From: an uncultured Muribaculaceae bacterium
GTDB taxonomy: Bacteria > Bacteroidota > Bacteroidia > Bacteroidales > Muribaculaceae
Assembly (NCBI GenBank): GCA_910584055.1
Contig: CAJTZS010000048.1
Location: forward strand, 1 to 31,073
Length of the DNA: 31,073 nt
Reading direction: 5' to 3'
Position 1 is the stretch's first letter; each line of letters starts with the position of its first letter. This document shows, one piece after another, positions 1 through 8,000 of the stretch. A program made the translations under genes and the position numbers. The notes under the pieces were generated by a model. That model ran no database searches. It saw only the letters and a program-made list of their open reading frames with translations, and was not told the DNA's origin.

Positions 1-144
1 AAAAGCTGCTCCAAGCTTGCGACCCCAAATTCACATTTATTTTTAAACAAGCTCTTAGATTATGGTGCTGGCGGATGCAGGCGCTGTCATATGCGAGTCA
101 GGTCTTCCATTTCAAGAAGTCGTTTAAATAACATATTGTTCTTG

Positions 145-174
145 CAAAGATACTAATAGTGTTGTAAAATGCAA
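145..174 (-). promoter_or_regulatory. Candidate Bacteroidetes promoter reading left out of the window
   Basis: On the minus strand TATCTTTG (152-145) matches the Bacteroidetes -7 consensus TAnnTTTG. A TTG (174-172) lies 19 bases upstream, the usual distance for the -33 element. Transcription would start near position 138 and run off the left edge. The first 138 bases downstream contain no sizeable ORF, so the product would be an RNA or a gene beyond the window. Confidence 0.35.
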
Positions 175-202
175 TAACTTAGGATATTGCAGAGCCTTCA
201 AA

Positions 203-283
203 TGTAGGGATGCATCCCGGTGCATCCGAGATAGGTGTTCGATTGTCATGCGGCTGGCGGATGCACCATGGTGCATCCCTACA
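203..283. repeat. Inverted pair of gtgcatcc-type palindromic repeats
   Basis: The block tgtagggatgcatc at 203-216, continuing to 228, reappears on the opposite strand at 259-283 as a near-perfect inverted copy. Each arm is itself a small palindrome around gatgca and tgcatc. The layout resembles REP/BIME-type extragenic palindromes. No protein association is visible. Confidence 0.55.
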
Positions 284-633
284 ATCAGCAACCCCAGAAT
301 CACAATTGTTATTAAACAAATAGTGTATTCAGTTCCTTGATGTTGTTTAAATTCGGTTTACCTAATGAGTATTATTGTAACTGACACCGAGGCACAGAGA
401 TACAGAGGTGTATGTTTCCGTTCTTTGTGGCGGGTGACAGGCAGTGGTGTTACCTCAGCGCCTCTGGGTTAATTCATACGAATATTATGTTATCATCGTA
501 AATAAACTTAAACAGGTTTTTAACTCGAACATCGAACTGAACACTCTACTAATAAACTCCTATGCACCGGTTTCCAACATTCTTAATAATATCAGCGCGA
601 ATGGCAATAATAAAACTGTGAGTCTTTACATAT

Positions 634-675
634 AATTTAGTCTAATCCCTAAATAATTTAGTCTAATCCCTAAAT
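634..675. repeat. Perfect 21-bp tandem duplication
   Basis: Two adjacent identical 21-bp units (634-654 and 655-675) each begin aatttagtctaa and end ccctaaat. They are non-coding. A recent slippage duplication is the simplest explanation. Confidence 0.7.
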
Positions 676-800
676 TGCTGATTTTTTCAATAATATTTTG
701 ATATATAACTCAATTTAATATTTTGCCTTTTGAAAGGATTTGATTAAATTCGCGATTATAAGTATCTCAATTTTTGCATGTAATTAATTTTAATAATTTC

Positions 801-875
801 AACCATTAAAACCAATAAGACCATTTGCACTTCGTGCATTTCGATGGTCGTAGACCTTTCATGGTTTTAATGGTT
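801..875. repeat. Nested inverted-repeat element
   Basis: A perfect 14-bp outer inverted repeat (aaccattaaaacca at 801-814, complement at 862-875) encloses an inner pair gaccat (819-824) and atggtc (844-849), which in turn enclose a small hairpin gcac-ttc-gtgc. The whole 75-base unit can fold as a single multi-bulged rod. It ends about 100 bases upstream of the BspA-like gene, so it could lie in that gene's upstream region or simply be an extragenic repeat. Confidence 0.55.
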
Positions 876-977
876 TAAGTTTTGATTCAGAACATACGAA
901 AGTTGAATAACTAATTTGTAAAAGATACTTAAGTCACATTAAAATTTTTTAAAACCACGTTTGCTTTTTTTTGAACT

Positions 978-3140
978 ATGTGTAGGACTGCTTTAATCTT
1001 GGTAAGTGTCATATTGCTGACGAGCCTTAACTGTCATGCGGAAAAATTGGGTGCCGGTTCTTCTCCTTTGGAAATGACATCCGGTAGCGGTGTTGGAATG
1101 CAAATTGATGTAGAGAACGTACAGAAGAATGTGCCGTTCAATGTTTTTGTCGATTGGATTGGGAATAAATCTTACGCTTCGGGCATTAATTTTCAAGGCT
1201 CCCTTGCCTTGGCTTTGATTTCAATAGATAATGAAATTAAAGAATTGGTTCATGAAGAGAAAGATTTAAGTTTGTCGCCAGGGTTAGGTTTCGGGCAGTG
1301 GCAGCGGTTTTGCGGATTGAAAGTTAACACGGATGTTTCTGATACAGACATACTATGTTTTATAACTAAGGAGAATGGAGATGAAGATTGGCTTAAGGTT
1401 ACATCATTCCAAAACATCAATACTTGTTGCAATGTAAGGAATAATGAAGTGTTGAAAGCGACAGTTAACGTCAACGTACTTGGAAAAAATGATATTACGT
1501 ATCAAGGACATTGCCAAGGCACTTATGGTGAATCAAGACAGTATGACGCAGTTTATTCGTCATCCTATAATATAGACATAAACTGGCCTGCCGGTAAGGA
1601 CCATCATTTTGTCAGGGTTCGTCCTGATCTTGACAGAGTTCAGATTGACCCGAACAGGATATTGCTTCAGTCGGTGGATGAGCCCGAATATAACATTACC
1701 CTTATGGCTTGTTCGGATGACGAGCTTATCACGGAATGTCGCTATTTCAATGTGAAGTCACCGGGAACATTTGGTCAACAGTTGGAGGATAAAGAAGATC
1801 GCTTATACATAAACAATATATCCATCTCCGGCCGAATCGATGAAAGCGACATTGCCTTTATGCGTGATGAAATGCCAATGCTTGAATACATTGACCTTTC
1901 AGGTGCTGATATCGTTGGTAATATTTTACCTGCTGGAGCTTTTGATACGAAGGGCATAAAGTCCATTATCTTGCCTGAAAGTCTTATTAGTTTGGGGGCT
2001 AATGCGTTAAGAAAAACGAAATTATCAAGATTGGAGATACCCAAGGGTGTGCGTTATTATGGACTTAATGCCTTGAATTATTCTGAGGATTTGGCATTAA
2101 TAGTTTTGCAGAATCCTGACGTGATACCTGTCTCCTGGTGTGTACTTGAAGGTGTAAATAGAGAGAACGGGGCCTTGTTTGTCCCGAAAGGAACGCGTGA
2201 GGCATTTGCTGCCGACAGCCAATGGGGAAAATTCGCCTTTATTGTCGATGAAGGAAACCCGGATGATTGGGTATCCTCTAACGATGGAACGTACACATAT
2301 TCAGGGATATATCCTGATGTGATAATTACAGGTGTAATCAATCCGACTGATAGGATGGAGATTCCCGAAGTTTTCGAAAATAAAGGCAGGATATATAATG
2401 TAACAGGCATCGGAGGAAGATCATTTACATCATACATGATTAGAGAAATCCACATTCCACGTAATATAACATCAATTGGGGAATACGCCATAGAGTCTTA
2501 CTCCTGTTATAATCTTTCTAATATTGATGTCGACAGTGAAAATCCGGCTTTCTTTTCTGATGGAGGTGTGCTTTATGACCGTATCCAAGGTACGATGCTT
2601 ACTTATCCTCCGGCTAAAATCGATTCGGAATATATAGTTCCGGAAGGAATTATATCAATCGGAGGTTGGGCATGCTACGGCAGCAGCTTAAATAAAATCA
2701 CTTTCCCGTCCACCTTGAAGTCCATTGGTTCTTGTGCATTCTGCTATAGCGGTCTGCGTTATGGAGCTGAACCTGTCATTGTCTCTAAGGCCGTGAATCC
2801 TCCGTCTATTGGTTCCAGTGCCTTCAATGGAGCTACTTATTCCAATGCCAAAGTGTATGTGCCTGATAATAGTATTGAATCATACCGGTCACATCCTCAA
2901 TGGGGCACATTTCAAAATATACTCCCCCTTACGGAAGAAAGCGGTGTTGACGATATGTCAACAGACAAAGAGATGATTACGGTAACAGGAAACACCGTCA
3001 GCATAAATTCCAATACGGTTGCAGAAGTTTATACTATTGATGGCAAACTTTTCGATAAGACTAATGGCAATTCGTTTTATTTGCCGCACGGCATGTATAT
3101 AATCCGGGTCAATGGGAAGGTGAAAAAAATAAGGATATAA
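978..3140 (+). CDS. Secreted BspA-like leucine-rich-repeat protein
   Basis: This 720-residue protein begins with a typical signal peptide (hydrophobic ALILVSVILLTSL, then a likely cleavage near CHAEK). The N-terminal third is unrecognised. From about residue 270 to 650 it shows repeats of the TpLRR/BspA (LRR_5) type, with patterns such as LPESLISLGANAL, IPRNITSIGEYAI and FPSTLKSIGSCAF, plus VPKGT/VPDNS capping strands characteristic of the family. The last roughly 50 residues (VYTIDGKLFDK, then GMYIIRVNGKVKKIRI) resemble a type IX secretion C-terminal sorting domain. BspA-like proteins are surface or secreted and in some species bind host matrix proteins or mediate adhesion; the ligand here cannot be predicted. 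It stands alone, followed by a MITE-like element, with a long repeat-rich region upstream. Translation from the ATG at 978 gives the signal peptide directly. Confidence 0.85.
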   Translation: MCRTALILVSVILLTSLNCHAEKLGAGSSPLEMTSGSGVGMQIDVENVQKNVPFNVFVDWIGNKSYASGINFQGSLALALISIDNEIKELVHEEKDLSLSPGLGFGQWQRFCGLKVNTDVSDTDILCFITKENGDEDWLKVTSFQNINTCCNVRNNEVLKATVNVNVLGKNDITYQGHCQGTYGESRQYDAVYSSSYNIDINWPAGKDHHFVRVRPDLDRVQIDPNRILLQSVDEPEYNITLMACSDDELITECRYFNVKSPGTFGQQLEDKEDRLYINNISISGRIDESDIAFMRDEMPMLEYIDLSGADIVGNILPAGAFDTKGIKSIILPESLISLGANALRKTKLSRLEIPKGVRYYGLNALNYSEDLALIVLQNPDVIPVSWCVLEGVNRENGALFVPKGTREAFAADSQWGKFAFIVDEGNPDDWVSSNDGTYTYSGIYPDVIITGVINPTDRMEIPEVFENKGRIYNVTGIGGRSFTSYMIREIHIPRNITSIGEYAIESYSCYNLSNIDVDSENPAFFSDGGVLYDRIQGTMLTYPPAKIDSEYIVPEGIISIGGWACYGSSLNKITFPSTLKSIGSCAFCYSGLRYGAEPVIVSKAVNPPSIGSSAFNGATYSNAKVYVPDNSIESYRSHPQWGTFQNILPLTEESGVDDMSTDKEMITVTGNTVSINSNTVAEVYTIDGKLFDKTNGNSFYLPHGMYIIRVNGKVKKIRI

Positions 3141-3192
3141 GAAAGAGGCTGTGTCACTTCACTTCATCACTTGTTTTATATATGCCTCTTTA

Positions 3193-3397
3193 GAGTATGT
3201 TTGAATTTAACTTTCCTTTACATGAAGAGTTATTTTAAGAGTTATTTTCGAGGGAATTTCACGAGTCGAAGAAGGAGCATAGCCCGCTATGCGACTGATG
3301 AGACTCGTGAAATTCACCGGAAAGGACCTTCATGGTAAGGAAAAGAATTTTTTAAATATACTCAAACTTTGAATTCGTGTTAAATTCAAACATACTC
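3193..3397. mobile_element. MITE-like element with perfect 18-bp terminal inverted repeats
   Basis: The ends gagtatgtttgaatttaa (3193-3210) and their exact complement (3380-3397) bound a 205-bp non-coding unit. TTA lies directly outside both ends (3190-3192 and 3398-3400), consistent with a 3-bp target duplication. Inside are further nested arms: a perfect 14-bp pair gaatttcacgagtc (3254-3267) with its complement at 3302-3315, a ctttcc...catgaag pair (3211-3227 and 3328-3345), and a central hairpin gcatag/ctatgc. There is no transposase, so the element would have to be mobilised in trans. It sits just downstream of the BspA-like gene and could also act as its transcript end. Confidence 0.65.
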
Positions 3398-3587
3398 TTA
3401 GTTTTCATGAATATAAAGATAAACCTTTAATTCTTCACATGCAAATATATTAAATTTTAATATTGCAAAGGATTGTTACTAAAATATATCATTTTTTAAT
3501 ATTAATGGAAAATATAGTGACATATTGAATATTAAATCTTATTTTTTTGTATATTAATTGGCAATATTAGTTACGGCGGTAGAATAC

Positions 3588-3619
3588 AAGCGGGATTTGC
3601 TTTTATACAAATCCCGCTT
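3588..3619. repeat. 12-bp perfect stem-loop in intergenic DNA
   Basis: aagcgggatttg (3588-3599) pairs perfectly with caaatcccgctt (3608-3619) across an 8-base loop. Neither side has a convincing T tract, so a simple intrinsic terminator is doubtful, although its place between the convergent BspA-like and 305-residue genes would suit one. The surrounding bases 3400-3770 are AT-rich and hold no credible gene. Confidence 0.5.
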
Positions 3620-3771
3620 AAGTAATATGCTTTATCTAAAGGTGCTATATTGTAATTTTACAGCTTCTTTTATCGGTTATGACGATATACAACCCTTTTG
3701 CGAGGTTGTGGGTGTCTTTAGAGGAAGGAGAGTCACTCATCTTAAATTCTATACTGAGAATTTGATTTAAA

Positions 3772-4689
3772 TCAAATCGGTCTAATTATTCCAGACTGAT
3801 TGAACCAGTATTGATAGCTAAATGAGCTGACAAAAATTGTTGAAATCATTAGTGCCTTCTCTGCATCAACGATGAAATCAGTTTCATTGATATTATCAAT
3901 ATAAGCTTCAACGAATTCTTTAATTTGTCTATCTCCTATTCCAGAAGTGGTCGATACATTTTTTATACCATCCGTGAATAATCTTATCGTTGTTTCGCTT
4001 ATGGATTCAGAATCATTGTCAGGAAGGCTTCCAAAATTAATGGGTTCTTCTAATTGAATATCGCTTCTCCATATCCAATCATTTCCATATGTTTTAAAAC
4101 AATTATCTAATTTGTCAATATTATTAGATAAATTGTTAATATTCAGTTTATCGAGATCAAGCTCTTGGAGCATTGAGTCATTAATTATAATTGGAACTTT
4201 ATTGTCTACAATAGTTTTCACAGCATCATTATGTATTGAGGCAATCAAATAGGTACTCATCTCTACATATTCTTGCGTTTCATCATCATATAATGTAAAA
4301 TTTATATTGTATTGCGGATGAAGAACGGAGTAGTCAATAAACTCCAAATTGTCTAAATTGCAATCAAACCAAGCGTCTTTCCCAGTTCTATGAAGATATG
4401 ACGCAACTACAGCGTTAAGTGTTTTCTCCGAAAGCACAGACATATTATATGGATATAGATAGTCATATTTCAAAACATTATAAGGAAATAATTCTAATCC
4501 ATACATGGCGCAAAATGAACTTATTACACCTAAAAATGCTGCAGACGCAATACTTAAAGCTACTTTGCCTACGATGCCTTTCCCATGCTTCCATCCCCAT
4601 TTTGCTCCTACCCATGCCCCGGAAAGATCAGCACCTGCAATTGCTATGTCTTCCCTTGAGACGCGAGTATTATTTGAATTTAATGTCAT
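3772..4689 (-). CDS. Hypothetical protein with glycine-rich N-terminal hydrophobic helix
   Basis: This is a 305-residue protein of unrecognised family. No Sec signal peptide is seen at the extreme N-terminus. Instead, a polar start (MTLNSNNTRVSREDI) is followed at about residues 18-60 by a Gly/Ala-rich stretch (AGADLSGAWVGAKWGWKHG, then KVALSIASAAFLGVISSF) that looks like a glycine-zipper or membrane-inserting helix. The remaining 240 residues are soluble-looking, rich in Asn/Asp/Ile, with one further hydrophobic stretch near the C-terminus. The gene starts 18 bases after the stop of the small lipoprotein gene, so the two are very likely one transcript. Proteins with such Gly-rich segments beside small lipoproteins occur in Bacteroidetes, and membrane-active or bacteriocin-like roles are possible, but nothing here proves a function. 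Confidence 0.7.
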   Translation of the reverse strand: MTLNSNNTRVSREDIAIAGADLSGAWVGAKWGWKHGKGIVGKVALSIASAAFLGVISSFCAMYGLELFPYNVLKYDYLYPYNMSVLSEKTLNAVVASYLHRTGKDAWFDCNLDNLEFIDYSVLHPQYNINFTLYDDETQEYVEMSTYLIASIHNDAVKTIVDNKVPIIINDSMLQELDLDKLNINNLSNNIDKLDNCFKTYGNDWIWRSDIQLEEPINFGSLPDNDSESISETTIRLFTDGIKNVSTTSGIGDRQIKEFVEAYIDNINETDFIVDAEKALMISTIFVSSFSYQYWFNQSGIIRPI

Positions 4690-4707
4690 AATGCTATCAT
4701 TAATAGC

Positions 4708-4878
4708 TTAAAGCTTGGAATAATAATCATTTAGAATCTCCTGATTACTATAAACTTCTTCATTGGCTGCTTGAGAAGTATTCAGCTCTTCTGTGATTAT
4801 GATTTCATCTCCACCTTTGGAACACCCTCCAATTAAGGCAAGCATGGATAATAAGAATAAACACAATTTATTTCTCAT
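4708..4878 (-). CDS. Small predicted lipoprotein, 56 residues
   Basis: The reading frame encodes MRNKLCLFLLSMLALIGGC followed by SKGGDEIII. This is a classical type II signal peptide with lipobox LIGGC and a Ser/Lys/Gly-rich stretch after the cysteine, as in surface-exported Bacteroidetes lipoproteins. The mature part is only about 38 residues, acidic and without a known domain. Its stop lies 18 bases before the start of the 305-residue glycine-rich protein, which points to a two-gene operon. The good signal and lipobox make this short gene credible despite its size. Confidence 0.7.
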   Translation of the reverse strand: MRNKLCLFLLSMLALIGGCSKGGDEIIITEELNTSQAANEEVYSNQEILNDYYSKL

Positions 4879-4950
4879 AATTGAAAAATTAACATGATAT
4901 TTTACATAATAACTACAGGATTGTCGAGACTATTGTATAAGTCATCTTGG

Positions 4951-4988
4951 AAAAAGTAAGCCCGGCTGCTGAAATCCAACAGCCGGGC
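4951..4988 (-). terminator. Intrinsic terminator of the GLUG-protein gene
   Basis: cagccgggc (4980-4988) pairs with gcccggctg (4960-4968). On the minus strand the stem is followed by TTACTTTTTC. It lies about 60 bases past the stop codon of the 2129-residue gene and is correctly oriented to end that transcript. Confidence 0.75.
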
Positions 4989-5048
4989 CGTGTGTTTTAA
5001 CTTCTTTCGAGGATGAGCGGCAATAATTCAATAATTATTGCACGCTCT

Positions 5049-8000
5049 CTAATTCTGAACTATGCGTTTCTCTACTTTTGTGGTTCCGTCGTTGAAGATT
5101 GTGCGTATGATGTAAACCTGTCCGGGCTGGGGGTCCATGACTTTTCTGCCCGAGAGGTCAATTATTTCTACGCTTTTAACGTCTTTGTCGGCGAAGGAAT
5201 CCTCTACATTCGAAACGTCGGGCACACTGGTTACCTTCAGGACGAATGTCTTGGAAAATCCTTTGTGCTTACATGTCACAGAGGCTTCTCCTGTAGCTGT
5301 AGGGATGGCTTTGCCATTCTCGATGGAAAGTGCTCCAGTGGCAGTCCATTCGGCTTCTGTCGGTCCCACAAGCATAATGGCTTCTGTCACGTTGTCGTAA
5401 GCTTCACCCGTCTTTGAGGCGAGTAAAACAAGAGCACTACCGGCATTTGCAACGTCATGATCCTTGAATGCTGTAAGCAAGGGGAATCCTCCGTGTTCAG
5501 GATTTATGAACCCTTCGCTTATTTTAAGTTTGCGAAGCTGGTCAGTAGTCTTTTTAGATCCCGTCACTGAACGGAATTCCTGACCGGGATTAAGCTGGGA
5601 ATCATAGAAACAGTTCTTGTGGCCAGCGAGCATCAACACGGTGTCACCCTCCGAAAGCACATATTTGTAGTTGTTTGAGAAGGTTGTGCCGCTCCAATAG
5701 TAACGTCCCTGAGAATCCGGTTGGTTGCAGGTGACTTTACCGGCATTGTAGCAGTTTTCAACAACAGCGAGCGGAGAGAATGCTCCTGCAAATAGTCCTG
5801 CGGAGCGGTTCTCGGCTGTAATGTTGCCAGTGTTGTAGCAGTTTATTGCAGAATGTGGGACTTCCTTGTCGCAAGTGGATAGGTAACCGCCCAAACCACC
5901 GGCGTTGCCGTTGGTGCTATTGCCGTTATATGTCGATGTCACGTCTCCGATGTTGAAAGAGTTGAGCATCTTTGCCGGATAAGTCTTGTCTCCTTTGGCC
6001 ATATAGCCAACCAGACCGCCGCCCGCATATCCTGCTGTAACAACATTTCCTGAGTTGAAACAACGCTCCATGAAGCCATTGTGTTTTCCGACAACACCTC
6101 CCGTAGCAAGGTCGGCAGCGGCATTGGTTACATCACCGAGGTTATAACAGTCTGCCAGATATGAGAAGTTTTCGGCCGTAGCGATAAATCCTGCCACTCC
6201 ACTTGCGGCACCGCTCACGACTCCGGAATTATAGCACCGCTCAATTGTTGAAAGGAGTGCAATTTCCTTGGCTCCGCCTACCTTTGAAGCAAAACCTGCA
6301 GCTAAGGCAGACTTAGGATTGACGGCTATGACATCCCCGGTGTTGGAACAATCGCTGACTGTCCAGCCGTGGCCGATAGTTCCTATGGCGCCGATTATCG
6401 TAGCGCCTCCTTTTATAATTCCAGTGTTATGGCAATCTTTTATGAATCCTGTCCCTTCCGGAGAATCAGTCTTGCGGTTTGTCAGAGAGTTGGCTATACC
6501 GAAAATATTGGATGCCGGTTTAGTAAGTCCGGAGAAGTCGAGATCCGTGCTGTTGGAGCATCCTTCCATCCAACCTGTAGCGGCAACGGTGTTAACAATG
6601 CCCGCTATATTGCTGGTTGCGGTAAGTGTGCCTTTGTTATGACATTCCTTCATCCCTCCGCCAAGGCTATAGGCGATACCGGCCACTGCGGCTGTGTTGG
6701 TAGTCTGTATGGAACCTTTGTTCACACAGCCCTCGACAAGCGACCCTTCGAGTGTCAGGTTCACGATACCTGATGCATAACCCTTCTTAGATATGACTTC
6801 GCCTTCATTGACACAATTGCGGATAATTGCGTTTTCATGCGAGCGATAAACAATACCGGCAGCATAGTTGTCGCCAGTGGTCTGTACGGAACCCTTGTTG
6901 ACTATGTTTTCCACTGTGCCGTAATTTTCACCGACCATTGATGCCGCATAGCCATAGGCTTTGAATTCGCCATCGAGAACAAAGTTCTTTACGACTCCCG
7001 AACCTCCGAGATTGCCGATTAGTCCTAAGTATTTACCTGTATAGAGGTTCGGGCCTTTAAGCCTGCTCCATATCTGGTTGGGGTTGTCATATTTATAATT
7101 CTTGACGGTGTGGCTCGCGCCATCGAGTATAGCCTGGAAATTGGTGCCGTTCACTCCAAGAACTTTTATAGAATCCCCTGCGAAGTCAAGGTCTGCGTCA
7201 ACCTTGAAATGATTTCCGAGATATTCCCATTTAGAGGTCTCCATAAATTCGGCAAGCTTGTTCCAGTCGGCAGGAGTCTTGATAAGGTATGGAGCTTCTG
7301 CTGTACCTTCCCCATCGAGAACCACAGGAACGGCATTAATCATGAATGATTTCGAGTATTTATCGTTGAGGGTTGCCGTTATACTGTCAGTCGTTAGTGC
7401 CAGTCCTTCCGGTGTCGCACCTTTGAGCATGTCACCCTCAATTACGAATGCGTTATCTCGCAATGAGAATACCAGGCCATCAGCTTTTGCAAGAGGCACG
7501 TCTACAAGCACGTTGGTTCTGAGCTGTTTTGGAGCAAATGCTACATATATTGCTCTCAGAGCCTTAGACGCTTCCTCGTTAGCGAAAGAACGGAGCACCG
7601 GATAGCTTCCTTCCTTGAAATCGAGTCCCGATGTCCCTTCCATTTCAGTTGCAGATATCATCTCGCTGGATGAAAGGCCTGTGACACCTTGCATTGTCTT
7701 ATTGTTGGCTCCCCCATTCACGTTGAGGGATGCATCATACCAGTTGCCGGATATCTCAGGCGAACCGACAACTTGTCCGATTACGCCTCCCCGGTCGGTC
7801 GTATTGGTATTGTGAGCTGTGACCACACCATTGTTCACATTTCCCCTTACGTGTCCGTTGTTGCTCTGAGCACTGGTGTGTCCAACGATACCGCCAACTT
7901 TATTATATCCTCTTACAGTTGCATTGTTCACACAATTTTCAACCACGCCGAGATTATCCCCGGAGATGCCTCCGACTGTGTTCATCACATATTTTGCTCC

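Larger units (their letters stand above)
1..977. other. Non-coding, repeat-rich intergenic region
   Basis: No convincing gene is visible in this stretch. Possible reading frames are short, have no recognisable domain and are made of low-complexity AT-rich sequence. It holds an outward-facing promoter-like motif, inverted gtgcatcc palindromes, a 21-bp tandem duplication and a nested inverted repeat, each listed separately. Two diverged copies of a roughly 30-base AT-rich block occur near positions 23-52 and 291-320, and a 13-bp direct repeat (gctggcggatgca) occurs at 67-79 and 253-265. This suggests a patch built from decayed repeat units. Confidence 0.6.

Noticed and set aside
444..635. 63-residue plus-strand reading frame in the left non-coding region
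   Set aside because: Low-complexity Asn/Ile/Ser-rich translation of AT-rich DNA with no domain, no signal peptide and no gene context.
3558..3770. 70-residue plus-strand reading frame
   Set aside because: It runs across the 12-bp stem-loop at 3588-3619, has no recognisable protein features, and lies in AT-rich intergenic DNA.
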